A stretch of 64,000 nucleotides of DNA from Kutzneria kofuensis (GCF_014203355.1 NZ_JACHIR010000005.1:62001-126000); one strand, 5' to 3'; positions 9,401 through 21,205 are shown, counted from the stretch's first letter. The notes: generated from the sequence alone by a model not told the origin. Program-made: numbers and translations.

Positions 9401-10390
9401 ATGCTCACGAGCCCTGACGTGCGGACGTTGCGGAGCGCCGTGTCGCTGGCCGCACGTGCGCCGTCCATCCACAACTCCCAGCCGTGGCGTTGGCTGCTCG
9501 GCGCCACCTCGCTGCACCTCTACGCCGACGCCTCGCGCCTGTTGCCGGCGACCGACCCCGACGGGCGGGACCTGATGCTGTCCTGTGGGGCCGCGCTGCA
9601 CCACCTCCAGGTGGCGCTGGCGGCCTCCGGCTGGGGCACGCACGTGCACCGGTTCCCCAACCCGAACGAGCCCGACCACCTGGCCGCCGTGGAGTTCCTG
9701 CCTCGGGACGCCAGCCGGAACGACGTCGCGCTGGCGGCCGCGATCCAGCTTCGCCGCACCGACCGCCGCCGCTACACCTCGTGGCCGGTGCCGTCGGAGC
9801 TGATCGACGACCTGGCCCGGACTGCCGGTGCGTTCGGCACCGTGCTCATGCCCGCGACCGACCCCGACGACCGTTACCAATTGGTCGTCGCCCTGAGCGA
9901 GGCCTCGACGCAGCAGGAGGCCGATGAAGCCTACGCCGCCGAGTTGGCGACGTGGACCGGGCGCAGCCCGTTCGTCACGGAAGGCGTGCCGGCGACCAAC
10001 ATCCCAGCCGGTGAGCGCCGGCACGGCGACACCACGATGCGGGCCTTCCCGAACGGCCAGCTCACCGAATCGGGCGACCGGTGGGAGGACGACGCCGGCG
10101 AGTTGCTGGTGCTGGCCACGTCGACGGACGACGTCGGGGCGCGGCTGCGGGCCGGCGAGGCGATGAGCGCGGTTCTGTTGTGGGCCACGGACTTCCGCAT
10201 GGCCACCTGCCCGCTCAGCCAGGTCCTGGAGATCGAGGCGACCCGGAACGTGGTCCGCGACCGGGTGCTGGACGGCTTCGGCGTGCCGCAGATCGTGCTG
10301 CGGGTCGGCTGGGCCCCTGTCAACGCCGCGCCACTGCCCGCGACACCGCGGCGGCCGTTGGACGACATCCTCGGGAGGCAGGGACGATGA
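9401..10390 (+). CDS. Acg-type nitroreductase-fold protein
   Basis: 329 residues of the Acg/FMN nitroreductase subfamily found in mycobacterial DosR regulons (homologues of Acg/Rv2032 and Rv3131). The N-terminal signature is AARAPSIHNSQPWRW, followed by LLPATDPDGRDLMLSCGAAL. The C-terminal half supplies the lid and dimer segments (SAVLLWATDFRMATCPLSQ). Acg proteins have lost ordinary nitroreductase activity and may sequester FMN, so enzymatic function should not be assumed. The ATG at 9401 sits just after the ppsA stop. This is the full-length member of three in the window. Confidence 0.9.
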   Translation: MLTSPDVRTLRSAVSLAARAPSIHNSQPWRWLLGATSLHLYADASRLLPATDPDGRDLMLSCGAALHHLQVALAASGWGTHVHRFPNPNEPDHLAAVEFLPRDASRNDVALAAAIQLRRTDRRRYTSWPVPSELIDDLARTAGAFGTVLMPATDPDDRYQLVVALSEASTQQEADEAYAAELATWTGRSPFVTEGVPATNIPAGERRHGDTTMRAFPNGQLTESGDRWEDDAGELLVLATSTDDVGARLRAGEAMSAVLLWATDFRMATCPLSQVLEIEATRNVVRDRVLDGFGVPQIVLRVGWAPVNAAPLPATPRRPLDDILGRQGR

Positions 10391-10697
10391 ACGCGAAGGT
10401 CGGCACCAACGGGTTCGGCCGCTCGGGCGGGGCCTCCTGCGTAACGCCTCCACCTACGGCCCGCTCAGCCAGGAGAGGTACCGGGTGATCGGCCCGCGCC
10501 TGCGCGACAACGCGATCGTGCTGGACGAGGTGACCGGCGCGGCCGACCTGCCGTCCGGCTGGGGCGTCGACGTGAGTCTGGGCACCGGTTTGAGCGACGC
10601 AGTCGCACAAGCGCTCCCCGGACTCGTCGATCGGGTGCTCGGCGAGCTCGACCTCGATCAGGCCCGGCGAGACCGGCTGCGCTGGGCGGCGTCGTAG
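10387..10697 (+). pseudogene. Composite gene scar: GAPDH start / NiFe-hydrogenase remnants
   Basis: The ATG at 10387 overlaps the upstream stop and reads AKVGTNGFGR, the N-terminus of glyceraldehyde-3-phosphate dehydrogenase. Adding one base between 10422 and 10423 would restore GFGRIGRGLLRN, so a frameshift is likely. In the shifted frame the text continues YRVIGPRLRDNAIVLDEV and ADLPSGW, which resembles the N-terminus of the beta subunit of group 3b-type NiFe hydrogenases. It then runs directly into DVSLGTGLSDAVAQALPGLV and DRVLGEL, which resembles the C-terminus of a hydrogenase maturation protease, ending at TAG 10697. The most likely reading is a deletion scar joining three genes. Family assignments are from memory of conserved motifs, not from a search. 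Confidence 0.5.
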
Positions 10698-11077
10698 CTG
10701 TTGCGGGCCTGTTCGACCTTGTCCATGTTGGGCGTCCACTCGGACAGCGCGGCGAACAGCGGCGCAAGGCTGCGGCCGAGGTCGGTGATCTCGTACTCGA
10801 CCCGGGGCGGCACCTCGGCGTAGTAGGCCCGGGTGACCAGACCGTCGCGCTCCAGTTGCCGCAACCGCTGGGTGAGCACCTTGGGGGTGATCGTGGTGAT
10901 GCGGCGCTCCAACTCGACGAACCGCATGCGCCCGGACTGGTGCAGCGTCCACAAGATCGGCGTGGTCCAGCGACTGAACACGAGGTCGACCACCGGGGAG
11001 ACCGGGCAGGCGTTCTCGGGGTCGGCCGCGGGTTCCGGCGTCCGGGCTGTGTCCTCGGCCACAACCGCCCCTCTCAC
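10658..11077 (-). CDS. HxlR-family transcriptional regulator
   Basis: 139 residues with the HxlR winged helix: CPVSPVVDLVFSRWTTPILW, then RFVELERRITTITPKVLTQRLRQLERDGLV. The conserved N-terminal cysteine used for redox or aldehyde sensing in several HxlR proteins is present in NACPVS. The GTG at 11077 follows AGAGGAAAG; a GTG at 11062 is an alternative. It is divergent from the NmrA-like gene at 11162 with an 84-base shared promoter, the usual layout for an HxlR regulator and its target. Its 3' end overlaps the end of the hydrogenase scar. Confidence 0.9.
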   Translation of the reverse strand: MRGAVVAEDTARTPEPAADPENACPVSPVVDLVFSRWTTPILWTLHQSGRMRFVELERRITTITPKVLTQRLRQLERDGLVTRAYYAEVPPRVEYEITDLGRSLAPLFAALSEWTPNMDKVEQARNSYDAAQRSRSRRA

Positions 11078-11161
11078 CCAATACTTTCCTCTAGGTACCT
11101 ACTAGTCCCACGACAGTACCGTCACCGGGTCCACACAGGAACTCGGAACGGGAGACAGGAC

Positions 11162-11989
11162 ATGATCGTGGTGACCGGAGCGACCGGAAACGTGGGACGG
11201 CCGCTCGTAGCGGCGCTGGCGGCGGCCGGCGAGCAGGTGACGGCGGTCTCGCGGGGAATCTCCGCGGCGGACCTGCCCGCGGGCGTGCGCCGTCATCGGG
11301 CGGACCTCACCGACCCGCGGGGCCTCAAACCCGCCCTGGACGGGGCGCGGGCGCTGTTCTTGCTGACGGCCGGGGACTTCGCCGCATCCGGCGGTGATCT
11401 CGACGAGGTCCTGGACGTCGCCCGGGCCGCTGGGGTGGACCGGGTGGTTCTGTTGTCCTCCCAGGGCGTGGGCACCGGACGCCATCCGGCCGGCCACGAA
11501 GACGCCGTCGCCCGGTCCGGTCTGGAGTGGACCGTGCTGCGGCCGGCCGGCTTCCACTCCAACACGCTGCACTGGGCCGGCACGGTCCACGCGGAGCGGA
11601 TGGTCGCGGCGCCGTTCGGCGACGTGGCGCTGCCGACCATCGACCCGTTGGACATCGCCGAGGTCGCCGCCGCCACGCTGCGCGAACAGGGCCATGCCGG
11701 CCGCACCTACACGCTGACCGGGCCGGCGGCGATCTCGCCCCGCCAACAAGCCGCGGCAATCGGGGACGCGCTGGGCGAGCCGGTGCGGTTCGTCGAGCAG
11801 AGCCGGGCCGAAGCCAAGGCCCAGCTGACGGTGTTCATGCCCGAGCCGGTCGCCGAGCACACCCTCGACATCCTCGGCGATCCGACTCCGGCGGAGCAGC
11901 AGGTCAGCCCGGACGTGCTTGACGTCCTCGGCCGCTCACCCCGTCCGTTCGCCGAGTGGGCCGCACACAACGTCGCCGCCTTCAGGTAA
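11162..11989 (+). CDS. NmrA-like NAD(P)-binding protein
   Basis: 275-residue atypical short-chain dehydrogenase of the NmrA/quinone-oxidoreductase-2 type. The N-terminal dinucleotide motif is VTGATGNVGRPLV. The fold continues with ALFLLTAG, VVLLSSQGVG and ERSG-type LEWTVLRPAGFHSN. It lacks an obvious Ser-Tyr-Lys catalytic triad, so a redox-sensing or NAD(P)H-quinone role is as likely as catalysis. The ATG at 11162 follows GGGAGACAGG. It is divergent from and probably controlled by the HxlR gene. Confidence 0.85.
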   Translation: MIVVTGATGNVGRPLVAALAAAGEQVTAVSRGISAADLPAGVRRHRADLTDPRGLKPALDGARALFLLTAGDFAASGGDLDEVLDVARAAGVDRVVLLSSQGVGTGRHPAGHEDAVARSGLEWTVLRPAGFHSNTLHWAGTVHAERMVAAPFGDVALPTIDPLDIAEVAAATLREQGHAGRTYTLTGPAAISPRQQAAAIGDALGEPVRFVEQSRAEAKAQLTVFMPEPVAEHTLDILGDPTPAEQQVSPDVLDVLGRSPRPFAEWAAHNVAAFR

Positions 11990-12014
11990 CGCGGAGGGTG
12001 GCACCGCTGGTCGG

Positions 12015-14270
12015 TCAGGTGCTCGGTGTCAGGCTGAAATAGCCCTGTTCCTCCTGGGCGAAGTGCAGCGTGAGCACGGCATCGAGGCCGTAGAGCGTCG
12101 CACGCAGGTCGTCGACCTGGCCCGGCCGCACCGGGCCCTCCGACAGGTGACGGGCCAGTCGGCGCACCAGGCGTTCGATCTCGGCGTGCCCACGGCTCAT
12201 CGTCGTTGTGGACTCGCTGCTGCCGAGGATCTCCCCCACCGCCGGATACAGCTCGTGTTCCTCCGCCCGCTCGTGCGGCAAGAGGTGGTCGACGAGCAGC
12301 CGGTAGGCACGGCGCGTCTCGGCGTCGGCGTGCTCGGTGGCGCCGTCGGAGAGTGAGTCGGCGGCCGCACGAACGGCGGCGCGCACCGGCACCAGCAGCT
12401 CGTGCTCGTCGGCGAAGCGCCGCAACAGCTCCTGATCGTGTTCGCCGACGCGTTGCCGACGCTTGGGCAGCAGGGCCCGCAGGCTGTTCAGGATGACGGC
12501 GACGTCGATGAGCTCCTGCACGAGCGCACCGGCAACGGGTATCAGCAGCCCGAACGCGGCGACTCCCATGGCCGCCACGGACAGCCCGAGGCCGGTCGCC
12601 GCGCTCTGCACGGCGATCCGCCGAGCGCGGGACGCCGTCTCGACGGCGGCGGCCAGCGGGTCGATCCGGTCGCTCAACACCACCGCGTCCGCGGCCTGTG
12701 CGGCGGCGGTGGCTCCGCGGGCGCTCAGCGCGACGCCGACATCGGCCGTGGCCAGCGCCGGCGCGTCATTGAGACCGTCGCCGACCATGACCGTGACGGC
12801 ACGGCGATGTTCCGCCGCCACCCGCTCGACCTTCGTCGCCGGGGTGGACTCGGCCTGCACATCATCGAAACCCAGCAGTCCGCCGACATCCACCGCGGTC
12901 TCAGTGCGGTCACCGGTCAGCAGCACGATGCGGCGGAGGCCGACCGACCGCAGTCGACGCAGCGTCCGTGCCGCATCGGGCCGGATCTCGTCCTTGGCCA
13001 GCACCGCGCCGACCGCCTCGCCGCCGACGGTCACCCAGATCGGGATCGCACCGTCGAGACCGGCACGGCGCAGTGCGGACGCCGCCCACCCGGTCTCGGG
13101 CGGAACGTCCCACAGCGGTTTCCCCACCGCGACAACCTCGCCGTCGACGATGCCGACGGCTCCACGGCCCGGCTCCTCGCGCACCTCGGTGGCCTTCAGG
13201 ATGCCCAGCGGCCGTGCCGCATCGACAACCGCGGCCGCCAGCACATGGGATGACAGCGCCTCCACGGCGGCCGCTGTGCGGAGCACCACCTCGCGTTGGT
13301 GACCGGGAGCGGTCAGCACGTCCGTCACCCTCGGCGCGCCCCGGGTGACCGTACCCGTCTTGTCCAGGACGGCGGTTTCCGCTCGTCCCAACGCTTCCAA
13401 TGCTCGCCCGTCACGGACCACGACACCCTGCCGGCTTGCGCGGGACATGCCGGCAGTGACCGCGATCGGCACGGCCAGCAGCAGTGGACACGGCGTCGCG
13501 GTCACCAACACCGCCACCGCTCGCACCGGATCGCCGGTCAGCGCCCACGCGATCGCGGCAATGCCAACCGCAAACGGCAGGAACACCGCCGCGAACCGGT
13601 CGGCCAGGCGGGCCACCGGGGCGGACTTCGCGGTCGCCGCGCCGGCCATCCGGACGATGCCCGCGTACGTGCTCTCGGTTGCCCGCCGTGCAGCGACGAT
13701 GTCGACCGCACCGCCGGCGTTGACGACGCCGCTGCTCACGTGCTCGCCGGGCTGCCGCTCCACCGGCAGCGGCTCGCCGGTGAGCGCCGACTCGTCGAAC
13801 GTGCCGGCCATGGCCAAGCGGCCGTCGACCGGCACGATCTCGCCGGGCAGCACCACGATCGTGTTACCCGGCACCACCTCGTCAACATCCACGGGTGTCA
13901 ATTCGTCGTCGACACGCACCCGTGTCCGGGTGGGCGACCGGTCCAGCAGTGCGCTCAAGTCGCGGCCTGCACGACGTTCCGCGTACAGCTCCAGGACGCG
14001 ACCGGTCGCGAGCATCACGCCGATCACCGCGCCGGCGAGGTATTCGCCAACCGCCAGCGTGCCACCCAGCGCGAGTACGGCGAGGACGTCCGCGCCGAGG
14101 CGACCGGCACGCAGATCCACGGCGGCCCACCACACGGCCGGCAGCAGCGCGGCCGCCGCACCGGCACCCCACGCGAGGTCGGCCCAGCCAGCGCCAAGCG
14201 CCCACAGGGCCAGGCCTGCGGCCACTGCGGCGGCCGTGAGCGCCAGCAACGCTACGGCGAAACGTTCCAT
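12015..14270 (-). CDS. P1B-5 metal ATPase (Nia-like) with C-terminal hemerythrin domain
   Basis: 751 residues. Membrane helices (about 5-100), actuator TGE in SALTGEPLP, the transmembrane metal motif [10 protein letters not shown] (about 258-267), phosphorylated Asp303 in DKTGTVT, and the hinge GDGLNDAPA (about 495). The last about 140 residues are a hemerythrin-like bundle with ligand-rich [25 protein letters not shown] and [15 protein letters not shown] plus a hemerythrin tail defines P1B-5 ATPases such as Nia of Sinorhizobium meliloti, which exports Ni and Fe. No N-terminal metal-binding domain is present. It starts one base after the stop of the upstream USP (TGACATG), so the two are coupled. 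Confidence 0.88.
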   Translation of the reverse strand: MERFAVALLALTAAAVAAGLALWALGAGWADLAWGAGAAAALLPAVWWAAVDLRAGRLGADVLAVLALGGTLAVGEYLAGAVIGVMLATGRVLELYAERRAGRDLSALLDRSPTRTRVRVDDELTPVDVDEVVPGNTIVVLPGEIVPVDGRLAMAGTFDESALTGEPLPVERQPGEHVSSGVVNAGGAVDIVAARRATESTYAGIVRMAGAATAKSAPVARLADRFAAVFLPFAVGIAAIAWALTGDPVRAVAVLVTATPCPLLLAVPIAVTAGMSRASRQGVVVRDGRALEALGRAETAVLDKTGTVTRGAPRVTDVLTAPGHQREVVLRTAAAVEALSSHVLAAAVVDAARPLGILKATEVREEPGRGAVGIVDGEVVAVGKPLWDVPPETGWAASALRRAGLDGAIPIWVTVGGEAVGAVLAKDEIRPDAARTLRRLRSVGLRRIVLLTGDRTETAVDVGGLLGFDDVQAESTPATKVERVAAEHRRAVTVMVGDGLNDAPALATADVGVALSARGATAAAQAADAVVLSDRIDPLAAAVETASRARRIAVQSAATGLGLSVAAMGVAAFGLLIPVAGALVQELIDVAVILNSLRALLPKRRQRVGEHDQELLRRFADEHELLVPVRAAVRAAADSLSDGATEHADAETRRAYRLLVDHLLPHERAEEHELYPAVGEILGSSESTTTMSRGHAEIERLVRRLARHLSEGPVRPGQVDDLRATLYGLDAVLTLHFAQEEQGYFSLTPST

Positions 14271-14271
14271 G

Positions 14272-14778
14272 TCAGTACAGCGGTCCGGGCGTCGCAGGTG
14301 CCTCGACCAGATGAGGAGCCTGCTCCTTCGCCGTCCGACGGGCCGGCGTGATGACGACCGGGCAGGCGGCGTGCCGCACGCAGTACGCGGTCACCGAGCC
14401 GAGCAGCTTCTCCGTCAGCCAGGAGTGACCGTGCCGGCCGAGCACCAGCAGGTCCGCGTCGGCGCACATCTGCACGAGTGCCCGCGGCGGCCACTGCTCG
14501 ACCATGTGCCGGTGCACGGTGACGCCATCGCCCTGCGCCTCGGCCATCACCCGATCCTGCTGCGCCTGTTGCTCGGCGAGCGCGGACTCCCTGGCACGGT
14601 AGGGAATGCCGACCATCGGCGGCGGCCCCTCCATCGGCGGCGGATCCGTGTGCCACGCGGTCACCACGTGCACCTCCGCACCACGCTTGCGTGCTTCCTC
14701 CAGTGCCCAGCGCACGGCGTCCACACTCGAGGCCGAGCCGTCCACACCCACCACGATCGTTCCGTTGCCAGCCATCAT
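14272..14778 (-). CDS. Universal stress protein, single domain
   Basis: 168-residue single USP domain. The first strand [22 protein letters not shown] and ATP loop [16 protein letters not shown] fit the ATP-binding G-2x-G-9x-G(S/T) motif. A methionine-proline-rich insert ([12 protein letters not shown], about 47-58) replaces the usual loop after strand 2. It is the first gene of an operon with the P1B-5 ATPase. The upstream divergent region holds a good DosR-like box. Confidence 0.9.
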   Translation of the reverse strand: MMAGNGTIVVGVDGSASSVDAVRWALEEARKRGAEVHVVTAWHTDPPPMEGPPPMVGIPYRARESALAEQQAQQDRVMAEAQGDGVTVHRHMVEQWPPRALVQMCADADLLVLGRHGHSWLTEKLLGSVTAYCVRHAACPVVITPARRTAKEQAPHLVEAPATPGPLY

Positions 14779-14851
14779 CGCTCACTCCCTTCCAGGTTCA
14801 CGCTCGTCCATCCGCCGAGCAGCCACCACCGGCTGTCGGCCTGTGGCGGCC

Positions 14852-14893
14852 GGGACCTTCGTCCTGTCTGACCGGGGCCCTGCCGTTCGACCG
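14852..14893. promoter_or_regulatory. Tandem candidate DevR/DosR boxes in divergent promoter
   Basis: GGGACCTTCGTCCT at 14852-14865 keeps the GGGAC and GTCC half-sites of the DosR palindrome. CTGCCGTTCGACCG at 14880-14893 is a weaker second copy 28 bases on. The region 14779-14987 lies between the minus-strand USP/P1B-5 operon and the plus-strand membrane protein/USP/ATPase operon, so one control region could serve both. Confidence 0.55.
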
Positions 14894-14987
14894 GGTCCAC
14901 GGGGGGCTTTGTGCTCTGCTGGAGCGCTTTGGGCGAGGAGTGCCATGGAGGTGGAAGACCTCCCGGCACACGGTGAGAGGTGATCAC

Positions 14988-15401
14988 ATGGCCATCACGG
15001 GTGTGAGGGTCTGGTTGTCGCGGCACGGCGAACCGATCCTGGCGGCGCTCGTGGCACACGAGCTCGCGGCCGGCGCGGCGTTCACGGTCGCCGGTCTGCC
15101 CGGCGTGGGCTCGTTCCTGTGGGCGGTGGGCACCGGACTGGCTTTGGCCTACCTGCTCGTCAACCTCCCGATGCGGATACGAGTCGGTCGACGGCCCCAA
15201 CTGTTCGTGGTGACGACCGTGCTGCTGGCGTCCGCGACGGCCGCCGCCGTCGGCGGCGTCTACGGGCTGGGCAACGCGCTGGGACTGCTGGGGATGCTGG
15301 CGGTGATGATCCCGCCACGTCGTCCGGGCCCTCGCGTGGCTTCTGTGGGCCACACCGCGAATGCGAGGACCTGTGATGAGCAATCACGCGACCGCGCCTG
15401 A
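14988..15401 (+). CDS. Small membrane protein, hypothetical
   Basis: 137 residues with three or four hydrophobic stretches (about 20-36, 42-60, 72-96 and 98-110), followed by a basic tail. I do not recognise a family. The ATG at 14988 is preceded by GAGAGGTG at good spacing. The 3' end overlaps the next USP gene by 26 bases in another frame, so the last residues have little freedom. It opens an operon with a USP and a P-type ATPase and shares its upstream region with a DosR-like box. Confidence 0.7.
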   Translation: MAITGVRVWLSRHGEPILAALVAHELAAGAAFTVAGLPGVGSFLWAVGTGLALAYLLVNLPMRIRVGRRPQLFVVTTVLLASATAAAVGGVYGLGNALGLLGMLAVMIPPRRPGPRVASVGHTANARTCDEQSRDRA

Positions 15402-16106
15402 TCCCGTGGTCGTCGGCTTCGACGGCTCCGACTCGGCGATGCATGCCGTGCGCTGGGCGGCGAGGGAAGCCGAACTCAGCGGCGTTCCACTGTCCATTGT
15501 GTACGCCTGCGCGCTCGACGTGGTGCGTGTGCCCGCGGGCGTTCCGTTGCCACGGCCCTATCACGAGGCTGTGCTGGAGATAGGTCAGCAGTACCTCGCC
15601 GAGGCCACGGCGGCAGCCGAAGCGGTGGCACCCGAGGTGGAGATCACCGCACGGCTCAGCCATGGATGCGCGGCGCCCACACTGGTCGAGTTGTCGTCGG
15701 CGGCACAGGCGGTTGTCGTGGGGTCCCGCGGGCTCGGCGGGTTCACGGGCTTGCTCGTCGGCTCCACGGCGGTGACTGTCGCCGCGCATGGGCACTGTCC
15801 ACTCGTTGTTGTACGGGGCCCACGCCAGGACGCCACGCAGGGTCCCGTGGTGGTGGGAGTCAACGGCTCGCCGGAGAACGATACCGTGACCGCCTTCGCG
15901 TCCCGGGCGGCCGCGCTGCGCGAAGCGCCGGTGGTGGTTGTCCATCACGCTACTACTCGGGCTTTGCTCCACGAGGCCGTCGGTGCCCAGCTGGTGGTGG
16001 TCGGGTCACACGGTCGTGGCGGACTCCGGGGTTTGCTCCTCGGCTCCACCAGCCAGGCCCTGATCCAGCACTCCCCCTGCCCCGTCGCCGTCGTCCCCAC
16101 CCGCCG

Positions 16107-16110
<4 letters not shown>
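15376..16110 (+). CDS. Universal stress protein, second domain shortened
   Basis: 244 residues. The first USP domain (about 1-145) is complete with VVVGFDGSDSAMHAVRWAA and GSRGLGGFTGLLVGST. The second domain is only about 85 residues: it keeps the first strand (VVVGVNGSPEND) and the ATP loop GSHGRGGLRGLLLGST but lacks the middle strands and helices, suggesting an internal deletion of about 50 residues. The start ATG at 15376 follows GCGAGGA; an ATG at 15361 adds five residues. Its stop overlaps the ATPase start (ATGA). Confidence 0.88.
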
Positions 16111-18710
<2,600 letters not shown>

Positions 18711-18790
18711 GCACGAGTCCGACGCCCATCGCCGCCACCCACGAGCACTGGAAGATCACGGTGCCCCGGATCGCGAGATGTCCAGTACGT

Positions 18791-19174
18791 TCACCGGTTC
18801 TCCCTGTCGTCGCGGAGCGCGTCGACACAGCCGTTCAGCAGGGCGCTGCGGCGGACGGACGAGACGCGCGGCCGCAGTCCGTCCGGCACCGGCGGCTTGT
18901 CCTTCCAGTCCAGGCCGGTCAGCACGACCGGCAGCCCGGCGCGCAGGCCGCACACCGCGCCGTACTCATGGGCGGTCAGCTCGCGTTCCCCACGAACGCC
19001 AACCACGAGATCGGCGGGCCGGCGGCCCTCCAGCGGACAACCGCCGGCCACAACGCCCCTGCAGATATCGGCGCTGCCGTCGTGGCACGTGCTCACCGTG
19101 CAACCGAGGTAGCGCAGCCGCTGGGCCAGATCCTCGCCCTGGCCGGGATTCTGTTCCGTCACCAGTATGTGCAT
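18791..19174 (-). CDS. Receiver-like flavodoxin-fold protein
   Basis: 127 residues starting MHILVTEQNPGQGEDLAQRL, with the alternating beta/alpha pattern of a response-regulator receiver (strands ILVTEQ, TVSTCHD, ADLVVGVRG, LPVVLTG). The aspartate normally found at the end of strand 3 is not evident: the segment ADLVVGVRG has its only Asp two residues in. There is no output domain. It could be a pseudo-receiver or an unrelated small Rossmann protein. It is the last or next-to-last gene of a minus-strand operon, 5 bases after the USP stop. Confidence 0.7.
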   Translation of the reverse strand: MHILVTEQNPGQGEDLAQRLRYLGCTVSTCHDGSADICRGVVAGGCPLEGRRPADLVVGVRGERELTAHEYGAVCGLRAGLPVVLTGLDWKDKPPVPDGLRPRVSSVRRSALLNGCVDALRDDRENR

Positions 19175-19179
19175 CGCAC

Positions 19180-20028
19180 TCACTCCGGCTTCACGACGGC
19201 GACCGGACACGGGGCGTGGTGCAGCAGGGTGTGGCTCACGGAGCCCAGCAGCGCGTTCGCCAGCGCGCCGCGCCCCAGCGAACCGACCACGAGCAGTTGC
19301 GCGCCCTCGGCCTGGTGGATCAGCCGCTGCACCGGCCGGTTCTCGTGCACGTACTGGCGCACGGTGGTGTCCGGGTAGCGCTCCCGCCAGCCGGCCAGCC
19401 GTTCGGACAGCACGATCCGCTCGTCGGTCGCGACCGCGTCCCAGTCGAGGTCCGGGATCGGCACGGAGCCGCCCCACACCGAGATCACGTCGCTCCACAC
19501 GTGCACGGCCTCCAGATCGGCGTTCCGCCGTGAGGCCATGTCGTACGCGAACGCCAGGGCCGCCTCGCTCGCGGGTGATCCGTCGACTCCGACGACCACC
19601 GGCCCACCGGCCGTCTCCTTCCCACGCATCACGATGACCGGGCAGTGCGCACGGGCGGTCAGCGCCACGGCCGTGGACCCCACGACCAGCTCGGCGAAGC
19701 CGCCACGGCCACGTACGCCGACCACGACCATGTCGGCCTTCTCGGACTCGTCGGTCAGCAGGTCGACGCCGGGCTTGAGCTCCAGCACCGGCTCGACCTC
19801 GAGCTCCGGATGCGCGTCGAGGGCCAGCTTCACGCCGTCGCGAAGACAGTGCTGGGCGGCGGCCCTGGCCTCGACCAGGAACCCGTACGGCAGTCTCGGC
19901 GTCGTGATCGAGTGCCCGTGCACGACCCGCAGCACGGTGTGCCGGCGATGAGCCTCCTCGGCCGCCCAGCGGACGGCGTTCATCGACGGCTCGGAACCGT
20001 CGACGCCTACGGCGATGGTGTTCGTCAT
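19180..20028 (-). CDS. Universal stress protein, two USP domains
   Basis: 282 residues. Both halves are complete: IAVGVDGSEPSMNAVRWAAEEA with GVRGRGGFAELVVGST, and VVVGVDGSPASEAALAFAY with GSLGRGALANALLGSV. This is the tandem architecture of the DosR-regulon USPs. Its ATG overlaps the stop of the upstream nitroreductase-fold gene (ATGA), so it is translationally coupled within the five-gene operon that begins with the Rv1733c-like gene. Confidence 0.92.
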   Translation of the reverse strand: MTNTIAVGVDGSEPSMNAVRWAAEEAHRRHTVLRVVHGHSITTPRLPYGFLVEARAAAQHCLRDGVKLALDAHPELEVEPVLELKPGVDLLTDESEKADMVVVGVRGRGGFAELVVGSTAVALTARAHCPVIVMRGKETAGGPVVVGVDGSPASEAALAFAYDMASRRNADLEAVHVWSDVISVWGGSVPIPDLDWDAVATDERIVLSERLAGWRERYPDTTVRQYVHENRPVQRLIHQAEGAQLLVVGSLGRGALANALLGSVSHTLLHHAPCPVAVVKPE

Positions 20029-20870
20029 GTCTGGCTCCAGGGGGTCAGCTCGGCCGGGGTGAGGCCGAGCAGGGCTTGCGGGATGCCGCTCAGCGCGAAG
20101 TCGTTCATCAGCCGCCGGCGGGTGTCGGGCAGGTGCATCGGGCGCACCACCGGGTGCGGGATGAAGCCGAGGCCGGGCGCGGCGAGCATGGCGATCTGCA
20201 ACACCGCGCCGGCCAGCACGTGATCCGCCCGGGTGTCACTGTCGGTGACGACCGCGAGCATCGGTCGGGTGGCCAGGCGGTCCGCCAGCCCGCGAATCGA
20301 CTGCCGCCGGGTCATCGGGCCGGGTGTGCGTTGCGTGGGCACGAGCTGCCGCCGCCACGGGACGAGCTCGGCCGCGCACCGCCGGTCGCCGTCCAGCTGG
20401 CGGCTCGCGTCGTGCAGGATGGCCGCGAACGCGACGCCGCCGACCGGTTCCAGCCGGGCGGTGCGGAAGTGCGAGATCGCCATCAAACGGTGCAGTTCCT
20501 CCGCGCCGCCGTGACCTCGGTTCACGACGTCCGGTGCGCTGATCGCGCGGTAGAGCTCCAGTTCCCGCTTGGAGGGCGGTTCGGACCGCACGGCCGTGAT
20601 GCGGGCGATCAGGTCCGGTCGGCCGTCCAGGTCGACGGCGATGTCCCAGCCCAGGGCGCGGACCGCCAGCACGACATTGGCCAGCGCGGTGCCGCAGGAC
20701 AGCAGCCGGTCGATACCGGCGGTGTCGTACCGCTCGCCGCCGAGCACCTCGCGAAGCTCGACGTCGTGCCCCTTCAGCTCCAGCACCCACGGCTGCTCGT
20801 GGCACAGCACCGGCGCGCCGCGGGCGGCCCGCACGATCGCCGCGGTCTCCTCGACCGTCCACTCGGTCAC
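20025..20870 (-). CDS. Acg-like nitroreductase-fold protein, divergent
   Basis: 281 residues. The N-terminal motif AARGAPVLCHEQPWVLEL corresponds to the AARAPSVHNSQPWRF signature of Acg-type proteins but with Ser-Val-His-Asn-Ser replaced by Val-Leu-Cys-His-Glu, so FMN binding may be altered. Downstream come LLSCGTALANVVLAVRALGW and the C-terminal lid LAGAVLQIAMLAAPGLGF. The GTG at 20870 overlaps the upstream CBS stop (GTGA). The longer reading frame upstream is arginine-rich and is antisense-like noise. Confidence 0.85.
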   Translation of the reverse strand: MTEWTVEETAAIVRAARGAPVLCHEQPWVLELKGHDVELREVLGGERYDTAGIDRLLSCGTALANVVLAVRALGWDIAVDLDGRPDLIARITAVRSEPPSKRELELYRAISAPDVVNRGHGGAEELHRLMAISHFRTARLEPVGGVAFAAILHDASRQLDGDRRCAAELVPWRRQLVPTQRTPGPMTRRQSIRGLADRLATRPMLAVVTDSDTRADHVLAGAVLQIAMLAAPGLGFIPHPVVRPMHLPDTRRRLMNDFALSGIPQALLGLTPAELTPWSQT

Positions 20871-21205
20871 AGCACGTCTCCCTCGATCAGGCCAACGAGG
20901 TGCACGCCGTCGATCACGCTGAGTGCATCGGTGTGGTCGCGACGCAACTGCTCGTCGATGCGGCGGCGGTCCGCGTCCGGCGGGACGCACGGGGCGGGTC
21001 GTCGGCACAGCAGGCCGATGATGTCGTCGGGGCCGGTGGCGCCGGCCAGTTCCTCTTCCCCCACCAGGCCGACGCACTGGCGCTGCTCGACCACCGGCAG
21101 GTGACGCACCCGCAGCCGGCGCATCAGGCGGGTCGCGGTCGCCACATCCGTCTCGGGCCCGACCGCCGGCACGTGTCGCATCAAGGTTCTTGCCGTGTCA
21201 GCCAT
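20867..21205 (-). CDS. CBS-pair protein
   Basis: 112 residues, essentially one Bateman module: first CBS (about 5-55, TDVATATRLMRRLRVRHLPVV) and second CBS (about 60-110, RRRIDEQLRRDHTDALSVID). There is no BON or other output domain. Such stand-alone CBS pairs bind AMP/ATP and regulate partner proteins. It lies between the Rv1733c-like membrane protein and the divergent nitroreductase gene, overlapping the latter. Confidence 0.87.
   Translation of the reverse strand: MADTARTLMRHVPAVGPETDVATATRLMRRLRVRHLPVVEQRQCVGLVGEEELAGATGPDDIIGLLCRRPAPCVPPDADRRRIDEQLRRDHTDALSVIDGVHLVGLIEGDVL

Noticed and set aside
10485-10697. Independent 70-residue gene starting at GTG 10485
   Set aside because: No ribosome site and its two halves resemble unrelated hydrogenase proteins, so I treat it as part of the composite scar.
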